From contig NC_045131.1 in NCBI RefSeq assembly GCF_007655135.1, forward strand, positions 3,348,001 to 3,412,000: 64,000 bases of DNA, written 5' to 3'. Origin of the DNA: Punica granatum (lineage: Eukaryota; Streptophyta; Magnoliopsida; Myrtales; Lythraceae). Positions 24,133-35,114 of the stretch are shown here, piece after piece; the stretch's first letter is position 1, and each line of letters begins with the position of its first letter. A program made the position numbers and the translations under genes. The notes under the pieces were generated by a model, which saw nothing but the letters and a program-made list of their open reading frames with translations, made no database searches and was not told the DNA's origin.

Positions 24133-24262
24133 CCTAACTAATTCAGTTTGAGTCGGATCGACCGATTAATGGGGTAAAATTCTTTCAACATGTATTTTTT
24201 CCGTTTAAAAGACTTGAATTTGAGACTTTATTTAAGAGGAATAAGCGTTGGTTAAAAAAGAA
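24133..24262 (-). repeat. Dispersed SINE-like repeat, copy 1
   Basis: The minus strand reads ACGCTTATTCCTCTTAAATA, then AAGTCTCAAATTCAAGTCTT, then GAAAGAATTTTA. The same order occurs at 56055-56190 (CACTTATTTTTCTTAAATA, GGTCTTGAGTTCGAGTCTTG, CGAAAGAGTTTTACG) and on the minus strand at 55645-55750. GAGTTCGAGTC resembles a Pol III B box, so a tRNA-derived SINE is a reasonable inference. This copy is diverged. Confidence 0.45.
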
Positions 24263-25573
24263 ATATCTCTCTAGATGAGATATGTTTTGCACCGCAATTG
24301 GCTCTAGGACAAAGGAAAAGAGCAAGTGTCAAAATCTCATTGCCATTACCAAACACCTTATGATTGGAAAACCAGAAGGATACATTATATAATTGCGGTA
24401 TCTTGTAGTTTAGATTGTATGCCATGTAGTGGGGATGATGAGTAATTTTCCGGGCCTTAATTTTGGTTTATGTTGTGTCCTTCCGTGAAGCTAAGCTAAG
24501 CTAATAATTATAGATATATGCATATATAGTTGCTAAAATATGAGATGGAGTGGGTCAACTGCACATGCATGTATGCCAAATTAATTGTCTCAATTGTGTG
24601 GTGTTTAATTAATTATCATCTTCATTATTGCAGTATTACCTAGGTTGGTTGATCACTGAGGTCTCCACTCTCTGACCAACTCTTTATTAATTCATTGATC
24701 AAACTTCCTTATTATTTTGGTCAGGTATAAGTTTCGTAAATCAAATTATTAATTCGAAAAACTGTGATTATTAATTCAGATACTTCTGTCTCGGGAGAAA
24801 TGACAACAATTTTGTTAAGTATATATTGTTATTCACTTCTCTATATCTTTTTACCTTTGACTATAGGGAAATTAAGTAAGAAAATTATTGTTATTTTCTT
24901 GCAACAAAATCTTGTGGATATAATATGATAAAGGAATGAAAAGTAATAGGGGTACTATACCATCGGAAAAAGTAATAGGGATACTAAAAGTAGTTTTATG
25001 TTTGATGGGGTTCAAATAGAAAACCTTAGATTATAAGTCGAGGGTTATTAAGCGTTAATTAATTTTCTCATAACTGGTGGAAAACTAATCTAGTACATAC
25101 AAGATCGATTGAAGAATATCGAGACCTTTAACTTTCGGCGAGGAATCCGACGAATGCAAAACAAGGGAAGCGTGAGCTTACTAGTGCAAAATGTGTAGGG
25201 AGATATATTGCATATGAATGGAAAGGGGGAAGCAATATGCATTGACAAGTGCGGTGTATGTGTGCATCTGCTTGCAAACCAATATTCCTTCGAGAGAGGA
25301 GAAGGAGAAAGAGAGGGAGAGGTATCGTTTGGCCGAAAAGTAATGGGTTTGCTTCAAAGCCAACGAATCTCTTTCTTTCCCTCTTCTCCCTCAAAACTTT
25401 GCACACACATCCTTTTCTCTATCAGCACATCTCATTCTGTCTTAATTTTTATTGATTAACAGCTTACATATATATATATATAAGCTTAAATGTGTATTAT
25501 GTATATACACCTATAATAACTTCCATTGTTAGAATCTGCAAGGTTGGCAAGCCAAAAGAACACAACACACTTG

Positions 25574-25574
<1 letters not shown>

Positions 25575-25614
<40 letters not shown>
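25575..25614. repeat. (CT)n tract in the zinc-finger promoter
   Basis: Twenty CT units (GA on the other strand) end about 75 bp upstream of the TATA box of the zinc-finger gene. GA/CT tracts at this distance are known binding sites for plant BPC/GAGA-binding proteins. A regulatory role here is inferred. Confidence 0.85.
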
Positions 25615-25616
<2 letters not shown>

Positions 25617-25689
25617 TATAACAGAGAATAAGCATTGAAAGAGCGGCTTTTACACTCTACGTGACAACTTCCACCCACATCATCTCCCA

Positions 25690-25697
25690 TATATAAA
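25690..25697 (+). promoter_or_regulatory. TATA box of the zinc-finger gene
   Basis: TATATAAA lies 80 bp upstream of the ATG at 25778, followed by a pyrimidine-rich leader. This is the best-looking core promoter in the window. Confidence 0.6.
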
Positions 25698-25777
25698 CCA
25701 TACATTCAACTTTCCATCTCGATCTCCTTGTATTTCCACTTATCTTTCTCTCAATTGCCCCACTTCGATTCTACGTG

Positions 25778-26710
25778 ATGGTTGAAATACGAGAAGAGAT
25801 CATCGAATGTAATACGGACCGCCACAGAGGGCAGACCATAATGAAAGGCAAGCGCATGAAGCGTCAGAGGGCCCCGTCTCCTCTCGCGTTAACAATGGCT
25901 TGCAGCTCATCCGAGGACCGCACAAGCAGCATCTCCCAAGGTGGAAGGTTTGTTGCCTGTGATAATGTTTCCTCATCAGGTACTGGTGGGCGGGACTCAT
26001 CAGTTGATCGAGGTGTGGAAGGCGTGGGAATGGAAGAGGAGGACATGGCATACTGCCTGATTCTCCTGGCTGGAGGCGAGAGGGTTAGAAAACCTCTCTC
26101 ACCGGCGGAGCCTGCCACCGTGAGTACAAGTGCTAGCGGCAATGGCGGTAACAAAATAAGCGGGGTGGATTTGTATCAGTGTAAGACGTGTAACCGGTGC
26201 TTCCCCTCGTTCCAGGCTCTTGGCGGACACCGTGCAAGTCACAAGAAACCTAGACCAACCGTGAACACATATCGGAATGAGAAAAGCTTGTCACTGGCCG
26301 TGGCGAACCCGCCTGTCGTGGGTGATACTGATGGATCATTGTTCATGGCACTTTCACTGCAGATACCGGCTGGCCAGGGGGCGCCTGCCCAGAATGGCGC
26401 CGGCAAATCCAAGGTTCACGAGTGCTCAATCTGTGGGGCTGAGTTTACTTCCGGCCAGGCGTTGGGGGGTCACATGAGGCGGCACAGGACACTCGTGCCC
26501 GCTCAACCTACAGCTATTGGTGTTGGACCATCTGGCAATAATATTAGTTTCCAGGCACAAGACACCGTGAAGAACTCAAGGAACAATTTGCACTTGGATC
26601 TCAATCTTCCGGCACCAGAAGACCGTGAATCGAAATATAGCAGTTTAACAACGTCAAAAGAGCAAGTCCTCGTCTTCTCGGCATCTCCTTTGGTCGACTG
26701 CTATTACTAG
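25778..26710 (+). CDS. ZAT5: C1-2i C2H2 zinc-finger transcriptional repressor (ZAT5-like)
   Basis: A single-exon gene, 310 aa from the ATG at 25778; the codon before it is GTG and is not needed. The order of motifs is a basic nuclear-localisation B-box (KGKRMKRQR, about 23-31), an L-box (EEEDMAYCLILLAGG, about 86-100), a first zinc finger at 135-155 with CFPSFQALGGHRASH, a second at 216-236 with EFTSGQALGGHMRRH, and an EAR repression motif LHLDLNLP at about 271-278. The QALGGH signature defines the plant two-finger C1-2i class. These proteins bind DNA in the nucleus and repress stress-responsive genes through EAR-recruited co-repressors. The N-terminal KGKRxKRQR block and the length point to the ZAT5 branch; that sub-assignment is from memory. 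Lack of introns is normal for the class. Confidence 0.94.
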   Translation: MVEIREEIIECNTDRHRGQTIMKGKRMKRQRAPSPLALTMACSSSEDRTSSISQGGRFVACDNVSSSGTGGRDSSVDRGVEGVGMEEEDMAYCLILLAGGERVRKPLSPAEPATVSTSASGNGGNKISGVDLYQCKTCNRCFPSFQALGGHRASHKKPRPTVNTYRNEKSLSLAVANPPVVGDTDGSLFMALSLQIPAGQGAPAQNGAGKSKVHECSICGAEFTSGQALGGHMRRHRTLVPAQPTAIGVGPSGNNISFQAQDTVKNSRNNLHLDLNLPAPEDRESKYSSLTTSKEQVLVFSASPLVDCYY

Positions 26711-27860
26711 GCAGCTAGGGCTTTGATTCATGTACTTTTGCGACATCATCCTTTCATTTATCTATTGTTGTGAATTATCAATTAGTTACTTACAATCAAG
26801 CACGAATATAATTGTTAGATATATTGCCTTTTCTTTTCTTCAACTAATTAACTAAGGCATCATTTCATTTACAGCGATTAATATATCAAATCAAGTGAAA
26901 AACATATAATACACCGGACAAGTACATTGTCATGTGTACACTAGTTACTTAATTACGAGAAGCTTTCTCCATGCAGTTAAGGTAAAGGTGTTCATTTAAT
27001 AAGAACATACGAAATATAAATAAATGTTCTCGTACTAGATTGACGTAAATAAATATGCATGTATATATTAAAGAGACGTAAAGGAGAGGGAATGAGACGT
27101 GTATGTATATGCGGATGAGTCTGCCTGGCTAAGTTTTCTGCGTTTATTGCCAGCGGCGGAGAATGCCCCAACCGAAAGTTTGTGGTCTTGCTTGTTTCGA
27201 TCCCAAGAAAGCTAATGATGAAAAAGGGGCTACCTTTCCTTATTCCCTCTACCCTAGGTTGGGTTGCTGCTTTGTCCACTTCACTTCATTTAGCAAAGAA
27301 TATACATAAAGAAAAAGTCGGTCCAAGCTTTCTAGCTATGCTAGTCCTTCAACCTGATACATATATATTCTATATCGCTAATTACGTCTCTCGTTCGGCG
27401 CGATATATGGTCGACGTCAAATGAATGAGAAGGACCTTTGAATCGAATGGAATATTATCTTCTTTGGACTTGTTCGTCGTCTTTTTTTCCTCATAGGTGA
27501 ATACCCTTTTGATTTGAAGCGGGATTCACAGTTTAACATGAGACAAAAATTAAGATACCAAATGAAGGTAAAATTATTTGAGAATTAGCCAATATCATCT
27601 CCCAGCTATGAAGAACTTGATATGTTCGACGGTTGTATTATCCACATGCCACAACAGTTTTTCCAGTACTTAAATAAGTGTGCTCACACTATCTAAACGA
27701 TAATCTTTTGGTATGAAGGAACGGAGACTCTTCGTGATGGAAATTGGAATCATCATACGAAACTGCGCCGTATTTTCTAGCAATCAAGTCCATTTTTTTG
27801 GTACCAAACACGAGTAGTGCTTTCACCGTGCAATCCCATTCTAAGAAAGCCACGAGGAAC
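26711..27860. other. Intergenic between zinc-finger and ankyrin genes
   Basis: The first part is probably the zinc-finger 3' UTR. No gene or RNA was recognised in the remainder; short ORFs have no domain. Confidence 0.5.
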
Positions 27861-27864
27861 GCCA

Positions 27865-27965
27865 AGCCCAGCTGTTGAACTATGGACCGCATTCACCAAG
27901 GCCCAATAAGAAGAAATGGGCCTAGTGGCCTTTGCTTAATCCAGCCCATTGAGCTCACAGGCCCA
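27865..27965 (+). promoter_or_regulatory. Site II (GGCCCA/TGGGCC) cluster in the ankyrin promoter
   Basis: Five GCCCA-type motifs (at about 27865, 27899, 27916, 27944 and 27960, in both orientations) lie 115-215 bp upstream of the ankyrin ATG, with no clear TATA box. In plants such clusters bind TCP factors and mark broadly expressed genes in growing cells. The motifs are seen; the function is inferred. Confidence 0.55.
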
Positions 27966-28080
27966 GTAAATGTCCGCCTTCCTGTCGTCCGTTCGAGCGC
28001 CTTCTCCGCCTCCCTCCCTCCATCAGCTTTGCTGCTGACTGCTGACTTCAGTTCTGAGGGAGCGGAGAAATCCCTACGCC

Positions 28081-29608
28081 ATGGCGGTTCCGGGGAGGCG
28101 CAACGGCCAGTTCGAAGACGATGACGATGATGAGCAGCAGAACTACGCCCTCTTCGAGGACAACGGCTTTGTGGAGGTCGACACCGATACGCCTCCTCAC
28201 CTCCGTGAGCTCTACGATGCCGTCCAGCTCGGCGACGTCGACGCCCTACGCCTCGCTCTAGGTCTGTTTGCATCCGTTTGTGTGTTTTCTCATTCCGTTC
28301 TTGACTGCTGGTTGACGCTTCTGCTCTAGCTCTCGATGCGGATAGCTGCCTCGCTTTTTTCTATAGCCGATAAATGAGCCAATAGCTGATTGTTTCGAAG
28401 CAAGGGTTTCGATATGGTGATTCTTTGGAGGAATAACTGTAAAGTAGGTTCATTTATGCATTTAGCAATATTTTTTATGCGAAATTGAAGCTGCGAGGAT
28501 CTCAAAAGATGATCTTTTCCTTGCATGAAGTAATCTGAATTGAATAATTTAGTTATTTAACCGGAAGCAGCTTGCTGCTGCTCCACTTTATGATTCTGCG
28601 ATGACTCGGCGGAATGGCAAGATACAGGATTGGGAATAATGATTGGATCGCAGTGTTTAGCAGATGTTCTTTGGTTTTGCGACTATGCTCTTGGAACTAA
28701 ACACTCGTTTCTATCCCAACTACCTTTCCGCGTTCCCTATTGTTTGTAAATTGCGATGGTAATTTGATGCTTTCTGTCGTTGGTGCAGATAACTTGAACG
28801 GGAGCATAGACGAACCTGTCGAAGATGGTGATACAGCTCTGCATCTGGCCTGTCTCTATGGCTATCTACCTTGTGTGCAGGTTAGTGGATGTTTATGAAC
28901 TTTTTCGATACAGCACTTCCTCTAAACATTTTTTCAGTTTTCAGATTTAATGACTCGAGCTTATCTCGTGTCACAGTTACTTTTGGAAAGAGGAGCCTCC
29001 CTGGAAGCTAAGGATGAGGATGGGGCACTTCCTTTACACGATGCTTGTGCGGGGGGTAGAGCTCTCACCAGCTGAGACTCGTTCTGTCATCAGCTTCTGA
29101 CACCTCATATTAACAAAGTGTTAAAGACTGATATATACTCTAATCCCATGTTATCTGATACAGGATACAGTGATATTGTCCAGCTGCTTTTCGACAGTGC
29201 TAGGGATGCGGAATGCGTGAAGAGGATGTTGGAAACATGTGATGATGAAGGAGACACGGTAATGCTGACAACCCCAGACCTCTGAACTTACGGAGCAATT
29301 TATCATATACGCCACCTTTCGTTGGGTGCTAAAATTTTTCCCTATCTTCAGCCTCTTCACCATGCGGCTAGAGGTGAACATGCGGACGTCATAAGAACGT
29401 TGCTAGCAGCTGGAGCTGATCCCACAAAGAGAAACCTTTTCGGGAAGGTTTGTAATCGCACAGGATTCCTCCTTTTCCCTTTCATTTATTTCAAATGTTT
29501 TTAGCTTCTAAGCTACGTTATCTTTGATAGATCCCGGGGGAGCTTCCTGATGGCAACTCTGAAGCCAAAACAATATTGGAAGCTGCTGCTAGTGCTATGG
29601 CTTGTTAG
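28081..29608 (+). CDS. Small ankyrin-repeat protein
   Basis: Six exons, 28081-28261, 28789-28880, 28977-29055, 29164-29258, 29352-29447 and 29531-29608, give 206 aa with closing phases. Residues 1-45 are acidic and disordered-looking (run of Asp at 13-17). From about 49 to 180 come ankyrin repeats, recognisable by DGDTALHLACLYGYLPCVQ, LLLERGASLEAKDEDGALPL, HDACAGGYSDIVQLL, DEGDTPLHHAARGEHADVI and LLAAGADPTKRNLFGK. The end is a short Ala-rich helix. There is no membrane segment, zinc finger or kinase domain, so it is a soluble adaptor-type protein whose partner cannot be told from sequence. The third repeat is longer than usual because an approximately 20-residue helical insert (SARDAECVKRMLETCDD) sits before the next repeat. 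It is convergent with the RAB gene, the stop codons being 656 bp apart. Confidence 0.9.
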
Positions 29609-30264
29609 TAGCCATTGCTCTTACTTGGTGGAAAATTTTGCTTTTGTTTCAGGCGGAGATAACCGCGTGCACTATTGCAGCAACATATTTTTCTTCAATT
29701 ACTCTGTTGGTTTTGGATCGAATGAGGATGTGGGCATGCTCTGTGAAGGTCTTGTACATGTGGATATGAGATGAAAAACTTCTCTTTTAATTTGAATTTA
29801 GTAAAGTTCAGTTTGTGCCAAGGAAAGCAGTGGAACGCTAATACTGAAACCAAAGGTATCTTGAGCAACAAACAGCAGAAATGGTTCGTGACATCGAACA
29901 TGAAAGAATCAATGCATAAACATAAATATATATGGTTCATCAAGCGGCAAACCGGAAGACTAGGCATAAAAGGAAGGAAACACGAGGCATTATACCTGAG
30001 ATAGATACGCATTCAAGAGACCCAGCATTTTGAGAAGATGGTACAAGTGAGGATACTCACTGATCAACAACATGATTACATAATAAAGAGCAAGAGATCG
30101 CTGAGAGGGAAACCCAAGCAATTAAAAAGTTGTTTAGCATATACATGATTTGTGCTCGAAGTGGTCAAGAAAGAAGCCTAAGTCGCCTTCCTCACCAAGT
30201 CTCTCTTGCTGCCGTTGAATAACCGAAGCCTTCACAGGGAACGATGTCTCTGTAATGTGGCAGA

Positions 30265-32071
30265 TTATGAACAACAACCACTGAGAGGAGGTGCTTGCTG
30301 TTCTTGCTTTTGCTTGAGAATGTTTCTCTTGATGCCGGTGGATCCTTCTTCTAAGAGACTTGGAATGTCCATTATCTGCACATATACTGGCAATTTGTTA
30401 ATAATCGCAGTTGGATTGGGTAGATTTCACAATTTGCCGGTCCCCCTCAGTCTACTTGAAAACCATCTTAAAAGCGAGCTTGGCAGGAAGCGAAATGTTC
30501 TTCCACACAGTTTAGTCGCATGAAATGGTACCTTTAAGGCAAGCTCTTCGAAGCACTGCTCCACATTTGCTCTAGTTTTTGCGCTGCATTCAAGGAACAA
30601 ACACCCGAGCTCTTTTGCAAGAGCAACTCCTTCTTCTGTACTTACAGCCCTTTCCGAATCCTGAGATGGAGATCGACTTTCTATCAGTTATAGCTTGCGT
30701 ATGCAGTTAACTGACACATGAGAAATGGTACTTCCATGTCATTGTTCAGAATTCATGACAAAAGATGAGGTTTGGAATTTGGATGCTCACTCTATCGACT
30801 TTGTTCCCGACGAGCATCTTTATACAGTCCTGATTGGTGGAATATAGTTCGACTTCCTTAGCCCATACATCTGATAAGTTCGTAAACGTCTCTCTTCTGG
30901 TCACATCATAGACTATAACAAAGAACATACAAATTTAATTTATATGAATCGGGGGAATACATGCACATTGAATTTTCCATCAGGAAATCGAATTGCCAAC
31001 ATACCAAGAATAATTCCCTGGGCATTCCTATAGTAGGAGCTCGTCAGCGTTCTGAACCTTTCCTGACCAGCTGCAACATAGCAAATATTATGTTTCCACA
31101 AGCTAACCATTTCCATTATGGCAATATCGCTTTTCTGAAAATGTTCAGGAAGACCAGCAAATTGAATAGCAATCATTCTTTTTTCTGAAGCTGTAGTATA
31201 CTTCGACGTAGAGCGCATCAGCACTAGAAGACTAACATGATTTTCCCAATGAACAAGTAGGAGCCAACAAGAGAATTCAAAATTAGTATGCCTACAGCAA
31301 AGCTCTTTCCAGGCACCATTTATGAAGGCTAATACATGCATGTCTATCAAAGCAGACTAATACCTGCTTATCTGTAGTTTCAAATACCATTCGGTGAAAA
31401 TACGTGAAAGGACACAAATCTAGCTAAAAACTTTACAACGAATGGTAGCATATTAATGATTACAAAAAAAAAAAGAGTTGCTGGTCGGTTTGGTTACCAG
31501 TGTCCCAGATTGTTAGCTTTACTCTCTTGCCAGCTACCGTGAGCAGCTTGATCTTAAAATCCACACCTGCACGTATTCGAGTAACGAAACAAGACAACCC
31601 TCTAATCACACAAAACTGCAGTGACGATTCACCTACCCATCCATCAATGCAAGTGACAGAAAGCAGATATATATTGAAAATCACAATAGTCAAAGATCAA
31701 CCTCATACCGAATCAAATTCCATATGAACTAAATACTCAGCTCCATCAAACTAGAAAGTCCATCACTAGATTAGTATTGAAATTTACTGTTAGATCCCTC
31801 AATCTCCATCACACAACTTTCAAGTAGACAGAGCTTCATGGACTGAACTCGACTTAAACCATTGATGGGTGCCAAAAAACTGGAACAAGATGCACAAAAA
31901 TCTGCAGAGAGGAAGCAAGGAAGAGAGAGTACCAATGGTAGGGGCAAGACCTTCGACAGAGGAAGAGATGAAGCTGACGAGGAGGCTGCTCTTGCCGACC
32001 CCGGAGTCCCCGATCAGCAAGATCTTGAAGGACAGGTCATAGTTGCTTCCTTGCCCTGATGATGATCCCAT
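30265..32071 (-). CDS. RABC2A: RABC2a/Rab18-like small GTPase
   Basis: Six exons from high to low, 31933-32071, 31498-31566, 31005-31070, 30791-30912, 30532-30660 and 30265-30375, yield 211 aa, the family length. Nucleotide-binding motifs are complete: P-loop GDSGVGKS at 21-28, switch-I Thr45 (APTIGVDF), WDTAGQE at 67-73, NKVD at 128-131 and SAK at 158-160. The C-terminus GCCS carries the cysteines for geranylgeranylation, so the protein cycles between cytosol and membrane. The N-terminus MGSSSGQGSNYDLSFKILLI is characteristic of plant RABC2. Arabidopsis RABC2a is linked to peroxisome/myosin and endomembrane traffic; that role is by homology only. A TGGGCC motif lies about 50 bp upstream of the ATG on the coding strand. 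Nothing is missing or truncated. Confidence 0.95.
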
Positions 32072-33152
32072 TTCCTCTCCTCTTTCTTCTGCCTTTATTC
32101 AATATAAATTTTGGTGGGTGTCGGCCCAGACTATTGGGTCTCTGAAAATGTAAAAATCTATACCAATCTACAATATGATTGTCTGTCTCCTGGGTTTCTG
32201 CTCACATGTATAAATATTTAGTTGTTTCTTCTGCCATGAAAGAGGAAAGCAAAGCAAGCAGAGGAAAGCAATGCAATGACACAGAAAGAAGAAGACACAG
32301 ATTAGAGAGAGAGGAAGATGGAGAGAGAGAAAGGGTGAAGAGAGAGAGAGAGAGGAATCAAATGCGTAAGCTAGAGAGAGAAGCCAAAGAAATCGGCTAG
32401 ACACAGAGTGACTCAACAGGACAAGGAGACCACCTGACAACGTTAACCCCCCAAAAATTTGATTTTGATTATCTACAAAGAACGATATTCCTTGCGTTCT
32501 TTGCTGTCTCCTCCAAATGCGGCGCCGTTTGCCCCTCAACCTCGGCAGTACGCTATACCATACTTTACCTTCCGGGCATGGATTTCAAGCTCCTCCATCC
32601 ATTGCTGGTTTAAAAATCTCAAAAGCAGAGCATCATCATCATCATGAAAAGCAAATATTTGAACCAGTTCACTCGCCTTCTTTTCTTCTCAATTCTATTC
32701 ATATTTTTTTCTCCATGAAAAAGATTCTGAGCTCAAAAAGGCATCTTTTTTTATATCTGATTATAATATAGGAATGATCATTGCTTTTGCCCGCATTAAG
32801 ATGAACAGGAGGATGCCCACCTTTTTCAGTGCCAATCAATCGCCCCCCTTCTTCATCTTTCTTCTTCCTTTATTTTTAAAATTTGACGACAGATAACTAC
32901 TTTAATACAGATGACAGCCAGTGTGTGTGTATTAAGGTGATCAGTGTTCTTGTAGGGGGGAAGGGGCGTGAGGGGCACGCGCGGCCTCCGGGGAGTCGGG
33001 TGGAGTGGCGTTGTCGGTCTCCAGAGTTAAAGGGACGCCTCCATTAAAGGGGAAGAGAACAAAGCCCCGCCAACGTCATGTTGGTGAGTGGTCAACATTT
33101 CATCCATCTTTCATAATAATGATAATAATAGATAGATAAATCTAATATTGTA

Positions 33153-33405
33153 GCTAAGGAGTGTGACTGAAGTCCCAACCATATAAGATAATACACCCTA
33201 TTGGGTGACATGTACTGCCTATGTAATCTGACTGACTTGTTCCGTGAGTTTACAGAGTGTTCACATGGATCATGAGATAGGATTAGTTTGGTGGTTAAGG
33301 AGTGTGACTTCCTTGAAAAGTCTCAAGTTTAAGTTACCATACAAGAAAATACTCTTTATTGAATCACATGCATGACCTGTGTGGCTAGACTGACTTATTC
33401 CGTTG
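33153..33405 (+). repeat. Imperfect direct repeat pair, SINE-like
   Basis: Segments at about 33153-33243 and 33290-33404 both start AAGGAGTGTGACT and contain CCATA.AAGA.AATAC.C, TGACATG.ACTG/CATGACCTG and GACTGACTT.TTCCGT. The second is preceded by TTAGTTTGGTGGTTA, which resembles a tRNA-derived A box. The repeat is seen; the SINE origin is a guess. Confidence 0.45.
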
Positions 33406-33431
33406 GCAAAGTCTGGAACCCCTCGTTAAAA

Positions 33432-33448
33432 CAATAATAATAATAATA

Positions 33449-33484
<36 letters not shown>
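33432..33484. repeat. (AAT)n(AGAT)n compound microsatellite
   Basis: About six AAT units are followed directly by about eight AGAT units. Confidence 0.95.
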
Positions 33485-33485
<1 letters not shown>

Positions 33486-35114
33486 CCAAGAAAAGAGAAG
33501 ATCAAATATGAAACTGTTGAAATAATTTTGTTCCCACATTGGGTTGATGCTGTACCTAAACCGTGCCCAGAACTTTCGATCTTTAATGTGTTTCCCCTTT
33601 CTTGTTCCCTCTTTTGGATTGATTTTGTACCTAAAAAGAAGTTGTCCTAACACTGCCATGGTTTTCTTGGGAAATGAAAAGCTAGAAACCGACAAAGCAT
33701 TGATTGAGAGTAGGCAATTTCAACCCGCAAAGAGTTTGATATTCCGGAATAATAAAAGCAATGTCTATCGTAATTTTATTTTAAAAAATTAAATGAAGAG
33801 GCATAGATAAAATTATAAATAATAATTAAATTTGAAATTTATTGAGGTGAAAGAATATATAAATGTCACTATATTATATTCTTTTACCGTTCGCGGGCTG
33901 TTTTATCCGTAAAGAAGATGGGTGAGTTCAACAAGATTGACTTGCGAGCCTCAACTCGAATAAATCTTTCTTTTTTTCATAAATATTTTCTTTTTTTCTT
34001 TTTTTTGTTCTAGGATGAAAACGAAGTATTGTAATTAATGCTGCCCATAATTTGATGGATCTCAATTGACTTAACAAAGACGCAGCTTGACTTGGAGCCT
34101 TCAGTGTCACCTCACCCACCAAATCCACTACCCCATTGAAAGGAAGATATTTAGCAAGTCTCATTTATTTGAACGACCAAGCACAAACTTACTTCCTCGA
34201 TTCACTGAGATACCACTGCAGGCTTCCCCTTGATTCGGATCTCTTAACCACTGCGAGTTTTTATGCCTGATGATTAGGTCAAACCTGAGCCAGGGCAACT
34301 GCTGGACGTTGCTGGTTGCAACATTCGGTTGCTTCCAAGCAGCAAACAAGTATTGGTTTGCGACGAATCCCACTTATTGGATTATCGCCACTGGAACTAG
34401 GTGGTCTTGCGCTGTCGACGTCGAGGGTGAGTGAAGGTCTGGCAACGAGGGGGAAACACATGGACTATCGCCATCGAAGACCGAAAACATCTACAGAAAA
34501 TGAACACCGTCTGATGTAACTTTTGAGCTCCTGTGTTATCGCTTTCATTTGGGGCTCCGCTGTTTGTTGGGCCCCCCGTGTCCCTGAATGAACAAACACA
34601 TGCTCAGACAAATTGTGGTCAAACTTGCCCCTTTTTGGTCTATATACATTGATGGATTACTTGTGCATGCGAGCAGCCAAAATAGTCCGATTTTGATTTG
34701 TCTGCTGCCGTGTCTGGAGGCTTGAATTGGATCTACCCAGCACAGTTAAGTTCACCCTCCGCAGTCGAGGTGGAAAAAATTTAGGACCTTTTCGGGAAAG
34801 TAAAATTACGTATGGTTGACAATATCTGCTCTGACTGATGACTGCAAGAGGATCGTCGACTCATCGGAGATGAGGCATCCACTAGATTTGAACATTCCTA
34901 ACTTTTCAACTTGATAGGAGGAGAAACAGTTGTAAAATGCAATAGCCGAGTCACTGAGATACGCGCAGACAACGTTCCGGTTCCAAACAATAGAGTTTGA
35001 GAGCTTTACATGTGAAAGTGTAAGAGCAGAGCAACAAAGAATGTCGATGCATACAACATGGAAGGAGAACAGAGAGAAGCCAATCCAAATGCTGGGAGTT
35101 CCGCATCAAGTGTT

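Larger units (their letters stand above)
18990..25570. other. Long intergenic region with no supported gene
   Basis: About 6.6 kb of AT-rich DNA. The longest open frame (19582-19869, +, 95 codons, Lys/Tyr/Leu-rich) has no recognisable domain and is probably chance. Contents that can be named are a TA microsatellite (20804-20838), a CT microsatellite (23126-23168), a cluster of GCCCA motifs (23205-23345), a TG/TA tract (23989-24026), and one copy of a dispersed SINE-like repeat (24133-24262). Poly-T and poly-A runs of 9-12 bases are frequent. No RNA gene was recognised. Confidence 0.55.
32072..35100. other. Intergenic between RAB and PIP5K genes
   Basis: No supported gene. Several ORFs of 60-80 codons at 33928-34519 occur on both strands in a GC-richer patch but have no domain. 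The region contains a purine-rich tract (about 32270-32390, AGAGAGAG) in the likely RAB promoter, an imperfect repeated segment (33153-33405) and a compound microsatellite (33432-33484). Confidence 0.5.

Noticed and set aside
25775..25777. GTG start for the zinc-finger protein
   Set aside because: The next codon is an ATG with the normal leader and TATA spacing.
33928..34519. Overlapping ORFs in a GC-richer patch
   Set aside because: No domain, no consistent splice chain, and frames on both strands of similar length.
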